This document shows positions 1 through 8,267 of a stretch of 64,000 nt of DNA, in pieces. Under the pieces are notes generated by a model. It was not told where the DNA came from and did no database searches. It saw only the letters and a list, made by a program, of their open reading frames with translations. How positions within the stretch are numbered: the first letter of the stretch is position 1; the number at the start of each line of letters is the position of its first letter. The DNA is from Actinoplanes teichomyceticus ATCC 31121. Its GTDB lineage: Bacteria > Actinomycetota > Actinomycetes > Mycobacteriales > Micromonosporaceae. The DNA lies in the NCBI RefSeq assembly GCF_003711105.1, contig NZ_CP023865.1:904001-968000 (forward strand), written 5' to 3'. A program made the translations under genes and the position numbers.

Positions 1-1184
1 TCGACTACCTGTCGGTGCAGAACGAGCCGAACTGCTGCCAGGCCGCGAACCCGACCGCGATGAACTACCCCGGGATGAGCTGGAACCCGTCCGGGCTGGT
101 GGAGTTCACCAAGAACCACGTGTACCCGGCGCTGCGCTCGGCCGGCCTGAACACCAAGGTGCTCGTCCACGACTGGAACTACGGCGACTACGCCGCCTTC
201 GGCTCCGGCATCCTGGCCGACGCCGGGGTGCGCAACGACCCGCTGTTCGGCGGGATCGCCTGGCACGGCTACGCGGGCAGCCCGTCCATCGGCACCGACG
301 TGCACAACGCCTACCCGTCGGTCCGGCAGTTCGAGACCGAGCACTCCGGCGGCACCTGGATCGCCAACCAGCACAACGAGGACCTGAACGACATCATCAA
401 CTACACCCGGAACTGGGGTAGCTCGGTGGTCAAGTGGAGCCTCGGCGTGAACCAGAACATGGGTCCGCACAACGGCGGCTGCGGCACCTGCACCGGCCTG
501 ATCACCGTGCAGGAGGGCGGCGCCCGCGCCGGCCAGGTCGACTACACCGTCGAGTACTACACGATGGGACACCTGACCAAGTTCGTGAAGCCGGGCGCGG
601 TCCGGATCGACACCAACGCCACCAGCGCGGTGCCGAACGTGGCCTGGCGCAACCCGGACGGGTCGAAGGCGCTGATCGCGCACAACGGCGGCACGTCCGC
701 GAGCTCGATCCGGGTGAACTGGTCCGGCCAGTCGTTCGTCTACACCCTGCCGGCCCGCACCACGGCGACCTTCACCTGGTCCGGCGCCGCCACCGCGGAG
801 CCCAGCGGCACGATCACCGGGCTGGCCGGCAAGTGCGTGGACGTGGCCGGGGCGGCCACCGCCAACGGGACCGCGGCCCAGCTGTACACCTGCAACGGCT
901 CGGTCGCGCAGCGCTGGACCCGGGCCGCCGACGGGACGCTGCGCTCGCTCGGCAAGTGCCTGGACATCGCCGGGCCGAGCACGGCCGACGGCACGCTCAC
1001 CCACCTCTGGGACTGCCACACCGGCAGCTCGCAGAGGTGGACGTACGACGGCGCGTCCGGGCACCTGGTCAACCAGTACTCCGGCAAGTGCCTGGACGTG
1101 AAGGACAACACCTCGGCGGACGCGACCCGGCTGCAGGTGTGGACCTGCACGACCGGCGCCAACCAGAAGTGGGTGCTCAACTGA
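1..1184 (+). CDS. GH30 family glycosidase with C-terminal ricin-type carbohydrate-binding domain (5' truncated)
   Basis: The gene enters from the left edge; the first complete codon is at base 3. The visible part begins with a YLSVQNEPN motif, the acid/base glutamate region of clan GH-A GH30 enzymes. A FETEHSGG segment near base 330 is the likely nucleophile. A short beta-sandwich end follows. From about base 800 there is a ricin B-like beta-trefoil with three QxW repeats (QRW, QRW, QKW) and paired cysteines. GH30 enzymes hydrolyse beta-glucosyl, beta-xylosyl or related linkages; the trefoil should hold the secreted enzyme on polysaccharide. The exact substrate cannot be told. The stop overlaps the next start (TGATG), so the two GH30 genes are translationally coupled. 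Confidence 0.88.
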   Translation, partial: DYLSVQNEPNCCQAANPTAMNYPGMSWNPSGLVEFTKNHVYPALRSAGLNTKVLVHDWNYGDYAAFGSGILADAGVRNDPLFGGIAWHGYAGSPSIGTDVHNAYPSVRQFETEHSGGTWIANQHNEDLNDIINYTRNWGSSVVKWSLGVNQNMGPHNGGCGTCTGLITVQEGGARAGQVDYTVEYYTMGHLTKFVKPGAVRIDTNATSAVPNVAWRNPDGSKALIAHNGGTSASSIRVNWSGQSFVYTLPARTTATFTWSGAATAEPSGTITGLAGKCVDVAGAATANGTAAQLYTCNGSVAQRWTRAADGTLRSLGKCLDIAGPSTADGTLTHLWDCHTGSSQRWTYDGASGHLVNQYSGKCLDVKDNTSADATRLQVWTCTTGANQKWVLN

Positions 1185-3355
1185 TGCTGTCCAAGATGGT
1201 GATCGCGGCGGTCACCGCCGCCGCGGTCACCGGTGTTCCGCACCACCGAAGCGACCCCGTCGTCACCGGCACCTACTCCGGCGGCGCCGCGCAGTGGCAG
1301 GCGTTGCCGTCCACCCGGCTCACCACCGCGGCCAAGACCGCGGACGCCACCGTGGTGATCGACCCGAGCCGCACCGAGCAGCACTACTCCGGGATCGGCT
1401 TCTCCATCGACGAGACCAGCGTGTCGAACCTGTGGAAGCTGACCCCGGCCGAGCGGGAGCGGGCCATCCGGCTGCTGGCCGATCCGCGGACCGGCGCCGG
1501 GCTGGACCGGTTCCGGATCACCATCGGCAGCCCGGACCTGATCGAGCACCTGCCGTTCTGGTCCTACGACGAGCTGCCGGCCGGCGTGACCGAGGACCGC
1601 GAGCTGAAGTACTTCTCCATCCAGCGTGACCTCGACCTGCACATCGTCGACACGATCAAGCTGATCCAGAAGTACAACCCGCGGGCCACCTTCTTCGCGT
1701 CCGCGTGGAGCGCCCCGGCGTGGATGAAGACGAACAACCGGTTCCTCGGCGAGGTCGCCCGCAAGCCGGGCAGCAGCACCGACTACTACCAGGCCGGGAA
1801 GCTGCGCGACGACTGCATCGACGTGTTCGCCCGCTACTACGTCAAGTTCCTCCAGGCGTACGCCCGGCAGGGCATCCGGATCGACGCGATCACGCTGCTC
1901 AACGAGCCCGGCATGGACGTCGTCTACCCGGCCATGGACATCAGCGTCGACCAGCAGCAGAGGCTGGCGGTCGCGATCGAACGGGAGTTCCGCCGGGCCG
2001 GGCTGCGCACCGATCTCTACGTGCACGACTTCAACTTCTGGGACTGGCGCGACCCGAACAGCACCGCGACCAAGAACTACCACCGGATCCTGGACGACCC
2101 GCGGGCCGCGGCGGCCGCCGATGCGATCGCGTTCCACCCCTACTGGGGTGACCCGGCCGTGATGCGCGACGCGTACCGGCAGACCGGCAAGCCGGTGCAC
2201 ATGACCGAGACCAGCGACCTGTCCCCGGCCACCGTGCTGTCCTACTTCCGGCTGGCCGCGAGCTCGTACGTCCTCTGGGCGCAGACCACCGACCAGGACG
2301 GCGGCACGCTGCACTGGACCGACGCGCGGGACAACGACATCGACTGGGACGAGGTGGCCCGGACCAGTAGATGGCGGGACCGGCTGGTCAAGGTGGACAC
2401 CACCACCAGGACCTTCACCGTACGGGACGAGCTGTACCAGCTCGGGCAGTTCGCCCGGTACCTCACGCCGGACCACGTGCGGGTCGAGTCGAGCGCGGCC
2501 GACCACGGGGTGAGCAGCGTGGTGTTCCGCGACGGGCGCGAGCACGTCGCGGTGCTCGGCAACGCCAACACGACGGCGACCAGCGTACGGGTGCTGGCCG
2601 GTGACCGGTCGTTCGTGACCACGGTGCCGGCCGGGGCGTACGCGACCTATCGCTGGACCGCCGACCGGCCGCAGCCGCGGCACAACCGCGCCCCGCGCCT
2701 GGCCCCGGTCGCCGGCGTGGTCGCCGACCAGTACGGCACGGTGCGGATCCCGCTGCGCGCCACCGACGCCGACCGCGACCGGCTGGCGTTCTACGCCACC
2801 GACCTGCCGGCCGGCGCGCACGTCGACGCGGACACCGGGGTGCTCACCCTGAACCCGGTGACGGCCGGGGAGCAGCAGCTCACCGTCGCGGTCACCGACG
2901 GTCGGGCGTACGCCGAGACCACCGTGCACGTGACGGTCCGGCCGCACGGGGCGCCGGCCGGCGCGGTCGTGGAGGCCGAGGCGTACACCGCGCAGCACGG
3001 CTGGACCGAGGGCGGCGCGAACTTCGTCGAGAGCAACGCGGCGGCCAGCGGCGGGCGCAACATCGGCTGGACCGCGGCGGGCAACTGGCTGGCGTACCGT
3101 TTCGACGTCCCGGCCGGCGACTACCGCCTGCAGCTGCGGGTGGCCAACGGCAGCGGGGCGGCCGCGACCGGCGCCCTCTCGATCCGAGACGCGTCCGGTG
3201 CGGTGCTGGCCACCGTCTCGGTGCCGGACACCGGGGGGTGGGGTGCGTACCGAACGGTGGAAACACCGGTCGCGTTGGCTGGCGGCGACCAGACGATCAC
3301 GGTCTACTGTGAAACCGGTGGGTTCAACCTGGACTACCTACGGCTGACCGAGTAG
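1184..3355 (+). CDS. Secreted GH30 family glycosidase with Ig-like and CBM6 domains
   Basis: A 723-residue protein that starts at the ATG overlapping the previous stop. The N-terminus has a short hydrophobic stretch compatible with a weak signal peptide. Residues about 55-490 form a GH30 catalytic domain and its beta-sandwich. The acid/base glutamate is E241 in LLNEPGMD and the nucleophile is E342 in HMTETSDL. Residues about 505-590 look like a cadherin/He_PIG Ig-like module. The last 130 residues match a CBM6 domain (VEAEAY at its start, NLDYLRL at its end). It is a paralogue of the upstream gene with different accessory domains. It probably acts on plant or fungal cell-wall glucan or xylan outside the cell; the substrate is inferred only from the family. 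Confidence 0.88.
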   Translation: MLSKMVIAAVTAAAVTGVPHHRSDPVVTGTYSGGAAQWQALPSTRLTTAAKTADATVVIDPSRTEQHYSGIGFSIDETSVSNLWKLTPAERERAIRLLADPRTGAGLDRFRITIGSPDLIEHLPFWSYDELPAGVTEDRELKYFSIQRDLDLHIVDTIKLIQKYNPRATFFASAWSAPAWMKTNNRFLGEVARKPGSSTDYYQAGKLRDDCIDVFARYYVKFLQAYARQGIRIDAITLLNEPGMDVVYPAMDISVDQQQRLAVAIEREFRRAGLRTDLYVHDFNFWDWRDPNSTATKNYHRILDDPRAAAAADAIAFHPYWGDPAVMRDAYRQTGKPVHMTETSDLSPATVLSYFRLAASSYVLWAQTTDQDGGTLHWTDARDNDIDWDEVARTSRWRDRLVKVDTTTRTFTVRDELYQLGQFARYLTPDHVRVESSAADHGVSSVVFRDGREHVAVLGNANTTATSVRVLAGDRSFVTTVPAGAYATYRWTADRPQPRHNRAPRLAPVAGVVADQYGTVRIPLRATDADRDRLAFYATDLPAGAHVDADTGVLTLNPVTAGEQQLTVAVTDGRAYAETTVHVTVRPHGAPAGAVVEAEAYTAQHGWTEGGANFVESNAAASGGRNIGWTAAGNWLAYRFDVPAGDYRLQLRVANGSGAAATGALSIRDASGAVLATVSVPDTGGWGAYRTVETPVALAGGDQTITVYCETGGFNLDYLRLTE

Positions 3356-3368
3356 GGGCGGTCCGCCG

Positions 3369-3413
3369 CCGGCCGGCCGGAGACGGGCCACAAGCTCGCC
3401 TCCGGCCGGCCGG
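3369..3413 (+). terminator. Hairpin terminator after the GH30 pair
   Basis: A 14-base perfect inverted repeat (CCGGCCGGCCGGAG and its complement) with a 17-base loop lies 13 bases after the GH30 stop. It has no U-tract, which is common for high-GC actinobacterial terminators. Confidence 0.6.
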
Positions 3414-3548
3414 ACCACGGGTCCCGGCCCACCGGGTCCAGCGCCTGCGCCACGCCGTCAGGGTGTCCGATCCCCGCGGCGATCCGGCGGTCCGCAGGCT
3501 GTCCGACTCCCGCCACCGCTTCCGCCGATCGCGGTGCGAGCCGCCCGG

Positions 3549-4736
3549 TCAGGACTCGATCGTGGGCGCCCGGCGCTGCGCCGGGATCTTCGGGGCCGGC
3601 TCGGCCGGGGGCCGGGCTGGGCCGGGGTGCTCGCCGGGCGGGGTGACCAGGGCGGCCGCGGACAGCACCTCGGTCTCGTCGTCATCCGGGTTCGGGCCGG
3701 CCGGGTGCGGCGGGAGCGCCGCGGTCGCGTCGGCGCCGGTCCGGCCGGTGTCGGCGGGGATAGCTGAATTAGCGGTAATCCCGGTTTCATCGGTTTCCGG
3801 CGTCTCCGGGGCGCCGGAGGCCGTCCCCGCGCCGGCCGAGCCGAGCACGGTGGTCGGCTCCTCCCCGCCGGCCCGGAGCGCGACGGTCGGCTCCTCCTCC
3901 GCCGCGGCCGCGCGGGGCTGCGCCGGGGCCGCCGGTGTCTTCGGGACGGCGGGCAGTGCCACGGTGGCGTCCGCGGGGGTGTCCGGTGTCTTCGGGACCG
4001 CGGGCAGTGCCACGGTGGCGTCCGCGGGGGTGTCCGGTGTCTTCGGGACCGCGGGCAGTGCCACGGTGGCGCCCGCGGGGGTGTCCGGTGTCTTCGGGAC
4101 CGCGGGCAGTGCCACGGTCGCGTCCGCGGGGGTGGGCGCCGTCGAGTCCGGCTGCGGCGTGCCGGGCGAGCCGGAGGGCGTCGCGGCCGGGACCGCCACC
4201 GTCGGGTCCGCCGGGTGCCGCGGCGCCGGCTGTCCGGCCCGCAGCACGGTCGTCTGCGCGGCGGCCACGGTCTCCCCGGCGACCCGCGCCGAGCCGCGGA
4301 ACCGGCCGATCTCACCGATGATCGGCAGCACCGGCGGTTCGTAGCGGGCCCACCGGCGGGCACTCAGCGCGGTGCACAGCAGCGGCACGGCGAGCAGCAC
4401 GGCCAGGCCGTATCCGGGCCGGCTCAGGTCGAAACCGTCCTTGACCACGCCGGCCGGCCAGGCGCCGACATATGACTGCGGGGCGTTCCACGCCCAGTAC
4501 GTCACGCCCAGGTACGCCACCCCGGCGAGCGTCGGGCCGGCCGGGGAGACCGGCGCGAACACCATGATCGCGTACAGGATCCCGGCGAAGATCAGCAGCA
4601 GCAGGCCGCTCACCGACTCGGCCGCGAAGAACTCCCGGCCACGGCTCGCGAGGTCGTGGGTGAACCCGACGCCGGCGAGAACCCAGGCGGCGGGAGCGAG
4701 CACGAGCGCGTACAGGATGGACCGGAGGTGGCGCAT
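3549..4736 (-). CDS. Membrane protein with tandem-repeat Pro/Thr/Ala-rich C-terminal tail
   Basis: A 395-residue protein starting at ATG 4736. A TACCGT -10 box lies 8 bases before the start and there is no Shine-Dalgarno, so it is probably leaderless. Residues 1-140 hold about four hydrophobic segments (first MRHLRSILYALVLAPAAWVL). The remainder is soluble and low complexity, with repeated TVALPAVPKTPDTP blocks encoded by four 51-base repeats and many acidic and Pro/Ala residues. No catalytic motif is seen. Similar actinobacterial membrane proteins carry tails rich in ATVAL-type motifs, and their role is unknown. It is divergent from the thioesterase gene, with the two start codons only 58 bases apart. 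Confidence 0.75.
   Translation of the reverse strand: MRHLRSILYALVLAPAAWVLAGVGFTHDLASRGREFFAAESVSGLLLLIFAGILYAIMVFAPVSPAGPTLAGVAYLGVTYWAWNAPQSYVGAWPAGVVKDGFDLSRPGYGLAVLLAVPLLCTALSARRWARYEPPVLPIIGEIGRFRGSARVAGETVAAAQTTVLRAGQPAPRHPADPTVAVPAATPSGSPGTPQPDSTAPTPADATVALPAVPKTPDTPAGATVALPAVPKTPDTPADATVALPAVPKTPDTPADATVALPAVPKTPAAPAQPRAAAAEEEPTVALRAGGEEPTTVLGSAGAGTASGAPETPETDETGITANSAIPADTGRTGADATAALPPHPAGPNPDDDETEVLSAAALVTPPGEHPGPARPPAEPAPKIPAQRRAPTIES
3934..4137. repeat. Four 51-base tandem repeats inside a coding sequence
   Basis: Copies begin at 3934, 3985, 4036 and 4087 and are nearly identical. The period is a multiple of three, so each copy adds 17 residues to the tail of the membrane protein without breaking frame. 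Confidence 0.9.
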
Positions 4737-4744
4737 GATCCGGC

Positions 4745-4750
4745 ACGGTA
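4745..4750 (-). promoter_or_regulatory. -10 box of leaderless promoter for the membrane protein gene
   Basis: TACCGT, 8 bases before ATG 4736 on the minus strand. It sits back to back with the TAACGT box of the divergent thioesterase gene. Confidence 0.55.
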
Positions 4751-4782
4751 CCTCGGCGCGGCAACGGCCGTTCAGCGCCCCG

Positions 4783-4788
4783 TAACGT
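4783..4788 (+). promoter_or_regulatory. -10 box of leaderless promoter for the thioesterase gene
   Basis: TAACGT ends 6 bases before ATG 4795 and no ribosome-binding site is present. Confidence 0.6.
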
Positions 4789-4794
4789 ACCCGC

Positions 4795-5319
4795 ATGGAC
4801 GAACAGCACCGGGGGCGACCCATCGCACACAGCCGGGTCACCCTCAGCAAGATCATGACCGCGGTGGACGTGAACCTGTACGGCACGGTGCACGGCGGCG
4901 TGCTGATGAAGTTCGTCGACGACGTGGCCGGAGCGGCCGCCGCGCGGCACAGCGGCGGCACCGCGGTGACCGCGGCGATCGACGAGATCGTCTTCCTGCA
5001 GCCGGTCCGGGTGGGCGATCTGGTGCACGCGTACGCACAGGTCAACTGGACCGGCCGGAGCTCGATGGAGGTCGGCGTGAAGCTGACCGCGGAGCCGTGG
5101 GACGCGGTCGGCGCGACCCCGATCCCGGTGGCCACCGCCTACCTGGTGTTCGTCGCGGTGGACGTGGCCGGCAATCCGCGCCGGGTGCCCCCGGTGCTGC
5201 TCGACGACCCCGAGGACCAGCGACGTTTCCGGGAGGCGATGATCCGCCGTGACCACCGGCTGGCCCGGCGCAGGGCGATCCGCAAGGCGCGGTCCGAGCA
5301 TCACCGGATCGACGACTGA
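4795..5319 (+). CDS. Acyl-CoA thioesterase (hotdog fold, YciA/BACH type)
   Basis: A 174-residue cytoplasmic protein of the hotdog superfamily. It hydrolyses acyl-CoA to free acid and CoA. The family signature is visible: NLYGTVHGGVLMKFVDDVAG near residues 27-46 (HGG followed by an acidic residue on the central helix), then a beta strand ending IVFLQPVRVGDLV. The C-terminal 40 residues are very basic and beyond the fold. The start at ATG 4795 is supported by the -10 box 6 bases before it. The next gene is acetoacetyl-CoA synthetase in the same direction, which suggests a shared role in short-chain acyl-CoA metabolism. Confidence 0.88.
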   Translation: MDEQHRGRPIAHSRVTLSKIMTAVDVNLYGTVHGGVLMKFVDDVAGAAAARHSGGTAVTAAIDEIVFLQPVRVGDLVHAYAQVNWTGRSSMEVGVKLTAEPWDAVGATPIPVATAYLVFVAVDVAGNPRRVPPVLLDDPEDQRRFREAMIRRDHRLARRRAIRKARSEHHRIDD

Positions 5320-5350
5320 ACCGCTGTTAAGGTCGCCGCCGGGTCGCGCC

Positions 5351-5356
5351 TAAGGT
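5351..5356 (+). promoter_or_regulatory. -10 box of leaderless promoter for acetoacetyl-CoA synthetase
   Basis: TAAGGT is followed by GTG GTG ATG. The spacing favours initiation at ATG 5363 or one of the in-frame GTG codons just before it. Confidence 0.55.
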
Positions 5357-5362
5357 GTGGTG

Positions 5363-7318
5363 ATGACAACAGGCGAGGTGACGGCCGGCACACTCCTCTG
5401 GGAGCCGCCGGCGGACATCCGGGAGACGTCCCGGATCGGCCATTTTCTGACCTGGCTGGAGCGCGAGCGCGGGCTGAGCTTCCCGGACTACGCGGCCCTG
5501 TGGGAATGGTCGGTCACCGACCTGTCCGGCTTCTGGGGCGCGATCTGGGATCACTTCGGGGTTCTCGCGCACCGGGCGCCGGATGCGGTGCTGGGCAGCA
5601 CGGTGATGCCGGGCGCGCGGTGGTTCCCCGGCGCCGCCCTCAACTACGCGGAGAACGTGCTGCGGATGCCGGGCATCGCCGACGACGAGCCGGTCGTCCT
5701 GGCGTACTCGCAGACCCGGGAACCGCGCACCCTGACCGCTCGGCAGCTGCGCGAGCAGGTGCGGCGCGTGCGTGCCGGGCTGAAGGCCCGCGGCGTCGGC
5801 CGGGGCGACCGGGTCGCGGCCTACGCGCCGAACATCCCGGAGACCTACGTCCTGATGCTGGCCGCCGCCAGCCTGGGCGCCACCTTCTCGTCGTGCGCGC
5901 CGGAGTTCGGTGCCCGCAGCGTGATCGACCGGTGGCGCCAGATCGAGCCGAAGGTGCTGGTGGCGGTCGACGGCTACCGCTACGGCGACCGGACGATCGA
6001 TCGGAGTGCGGAGATCGCGGCGGTGACCGCGGCGCTCCCGTCCCTGGAGCACGTGATCACCATCGGATACCTCGGCGACGGCGGCGACTGGGAGCAGCTG
6101 GACGGCGCCGACGAGCTGGCGTTCGAGCCGGTGCCCTTCGACCACCCGCTCTACGTGCTCTACAGCTCCGGCACCACCGGCCTGCCCAAGCCGATCGTCC
6201 ACGGGCACGGCGGCATCCTGCTGGAGCACCTGAAGACCCTGGCGCTGCACCACGACCTCGGCCCGGCCGACCGGTTCTTCTGGTTCACCACCACCGGCTG
6301 GATGATGTGGAACTACCTGGCCAGCGGCCCGGCCGTGGGCGCCGCCATCGTGCTGTTCGACGGCAACCCCGCCTGGCCCGGCCTCGACACGCTGTGGGAC
6401 CTGGTGGACTCCGCCGGGATCACGTACTTCGGCACGTCCGCCCCGTTCCTGATGGCCTGCCGCAAGGCCGGGCTGACCCCGGGCAAGCGGCTCAAGGGGA
6501 TCGGCTCGACCGGCGCGCCGCTGCCCCCGGAGGGCTTCGCCTGGGTCTACCGGGCGGTCGGCCGCGACCTGCAGCTGATGTCGCTGTCCGGCGGCACCGA
6601 CGTGTGCACCGGGTTCGTCGGCGGCGCCCCGCTGCTGCCGGTACGCGCCGGGGTGATCGCCGGGCGCAGCCTGGGCGCCCGGGTGGAGGCCTACGACCCG
6701 GCCGGCCACCCGGTCATCGGTGAGCTGGGCGAGCTGGTGATCAGCGCGCCGATGCCGAGCATGCCGGTCGGTTTCTGGAACGACACCGACGGCTCGCGCT
6801 ACCGCGAGGCGTACTTCGACGTCTTCCCCGGCGTCTGGCGGCACGGCGACTGGATCACCATCGGCGCGGACGGCAGCTGCGTGATCACCGGCCGGTCCGA
6901 CGCCACGCTCAACCGCGGCGGCGTACGGCTGGGCACCTCGGAGTTCTACTCGGTGGTGGAGAGCCTGCCCGAGGTCGCCGACTCGCTGGTGGTGCACCTG
7001 GACCGGGCCGACGATCCGAACGGCGAGCTGCTGCTGTTCGTGGTGCCCGCCGAGGGCGTCGAGGTCGACGACGCGCTGCGCGCGCGGATCGCCCGGCAGC
7101 TGCGGTCGGCGCTGTCGCCCAGGCACGTCCCGGACACGATCCACGCCGTCCGGTCCGTGCCCCGCACGCTGTCGGCGAAGAAGCTCGAGGTGCCGGTGAA
7201 GCGGATCCTGACCGGCACCCCGGTGGAGTCGGCGGCCGCCCGGGGCGCCCTGGCCAACCCGGAGTCCCTGAACGCGTTCGCGCAGCTGGCCCGCGAGCGT
7301 GCCGCCGAACGGCGGTGA
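5363..7318 (+). CDS. Acetoacetyl-CoA synthetase
   Basis: A 651-residue member of the ANL adenylating family, of usual length for acetoacetate-CoA ligase. It converts acetoacetate, ATP and CoA to acetoacetyl-CoA. The N-terminal ACAS_N region (LLWEPPADIRETSRIGHFL) is followed by the AMP-binding domain with the P-loop YSSGTTGLPKPIVHG, and by the C-terminal domain with RTLSAKKLEVPVKRIL, which contains the catalytic lysine. GTG 5357 and GTG 5360 are in-frame alternative starts. It converges with the TIGR03089 gene, with only 10 bases between the stops. Confidence 0.93.
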   Translation: MTTGEVTAGTLLWEPPADIRETSRIGHFLTWLERERGLSFPDYAALWEWSVTDLSGFWGAIWDHFGVLAHRAPDAVLGSTVMPGARWFPGAALNYAENVLRMPGIADDEPVVLAYSQTREPRTLTARQLREQVRRVRAGLKARGVGRGDRVAAYAPNIPETYVLMLAAASLGATFSSCAPEFGARSVIDRWRQIEPKVLVAVDGYRYGDRTIDRSAEIAAVTAALPSLEHVITIGYLGDGGDWEQLDGADELAFEPVPFDHPLYVLYSSGTTGLPKPIVHGHGGILLEHLKTLALHHDLGPADRFFWFTTTGWMMWNYLASGPAVGAAIVLFDGNPAWPGLDTLWDLVDSAGITYFGTSAPFLMACRKAGLTPGKRLKGIGSTGAPLPPEGFAWVYRAVGRDLQLMSLSGGTDVCTGFVGGAPLLPVRAGVIAGRSLGARVEAYDPAGHPVIGELGELVISAPMPSMPVGFWNDTDGSRYREAYFDVFPGVWRHGDWITIGADGSCVITGRSDATLNRGGVRLGTSEFYSVVESLPEVADSLVVHLDRADDPNGELLLFVVPAEGVEVDDALRARIARQLRSALSPRHVPDTIHAVRSVPRTLSAKKLEVPVKRILTGTPVESAAARGALANPESLNAFAQLARERAAERR

Positions 7319-7328
7319 CCGGCCGGTC

Positions 7329-8063
7329 CTAGGCCAGGACCAGGCTGACCTTCTCCGCGGTCGTCCGGGCGTCCAGCCGCTCGTGGTCCAGGTGGGCGCA
7401 GAGCACCGCCGACGCGCCCACCACCAGCGGCGCGAGCAGCCAGTCGACCGGGTCCGGGTGCACCGCCACGTCGAACAGCACCCGGTCGCCCGCGCCGAAG
7501 CCGAGCTGGGCGGCGCGTTCGTGGGCGCCCTCCAGCGCGTCCTGGTGGCTCAGCTCGATCGGCCCGGCGAAGGCCCGGTCGGCCGGCGCGACCGGCTCGC
7601 CCCGGAAGTGGTCGCCGTGGTTGCGGACCTCGGTGACGAAGTCGGCGTACCCGGCCGGTGGCTCGCGCAGCGGCATGGCCAGCGGAAGCAGGCCGGTCGC
7701 GTACCGGTCCATGGTGGTCCAGGCGGCGGCCCGCTCGACCCGTTCCGGGGTGGTGAACAGCGCCTCCACCGGCTGCGGGTCGCCGCCCAGGTCGGCCAGG
7801 TCGGCGGCGAGGCCGGCGGCGGACACGCCGAGCAGGATGGCGGCGGTCTGCCAGTGTGGCGGCAGGAGCAGCGCGACGCTGTCGCCGTGTCCCAGGCCGA
7901 TGCCGTCGACCAGCAGGTTCGCCGTCTTGGACACCCAGTTGTCCAGGGTGGCGCCGGAGAGTTCGGCACGGTCGCCGGTGGCATCGTCGTACCAGGTGAG
8001 CAGTGGCGCGGCCGGGTCGTGCCGGACCGCTTCGGCGAGCGCCTGCGGGATCGTGGTCTTCAT
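7329..8063 (-). CDS. TIGR03089 family protein (N-terminal AMP-binding-like fragment)
   Basis: A 244-residue protein matching the actinobacterial TIGR03089 family. It resembles only the N-terminal part of AMP-binding enzymes (LTWYDDATGDRAELSGATLDNWVSKTANLL). The P-loop and C-terminal lid domain are absent, so it is unlikely to adenylate a substrate by itself. The size is normal for the family, so it is not a broken gene. The start at ATG 8063 is supported by a TAGGGT box 8 bases upstream with no Shine-Dalgarno. Function unknown. Confidence 0.82.
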   Translation of the reverse strand: MKTTIPQALAEAVRHDPAAPLLTWYDDATGDRAELSGATLDNWVSKTANLLVDGIGLGHGDSVALLLPPHWQTAAILLGVSAAGLAADLADLGGDPQPVEALFTTPERVERAAAWTTMDRYATGLLPLAMPLREPPAGYADFVTEVRNHGDHFRGEPVAPADRAFAGPIELSHQDALEGAHERAAQLGFGAGDRVLFDVAVHPDPVDWLLAPLVVGASAVLCAHLDHERLDARTTAEKVSLVLA

Positions 8064-8071
8064 CGTTGTTC

Positions 8072-8077
8072 ACCCTA
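8072..8077 (-). promoter_or_regulatory. -10 box of leaderless promoter for the TIGR03089 gene
   Basis: TAGGGT, 8 bases before ATG 8063 on the minus strand. Confidence 0.55.
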
Positions 8078-8267
8078 GGGGGGTTACTGTGAGTGATTGG
8101 ACCGGAACGGCTTTCCCGCATCGATTACGGCAACGTCAGGCAACCACCGGCGTCGCGGACACTTCCGCGAAGCGTTCCCGGCGTACCCTCGAAGGGGACG
8201 CCGCCTACCCATGGCGTCCGCGTTACACCGCAGCATCGGTACGTCAGAGACGCCAAGGAGATGCCTC

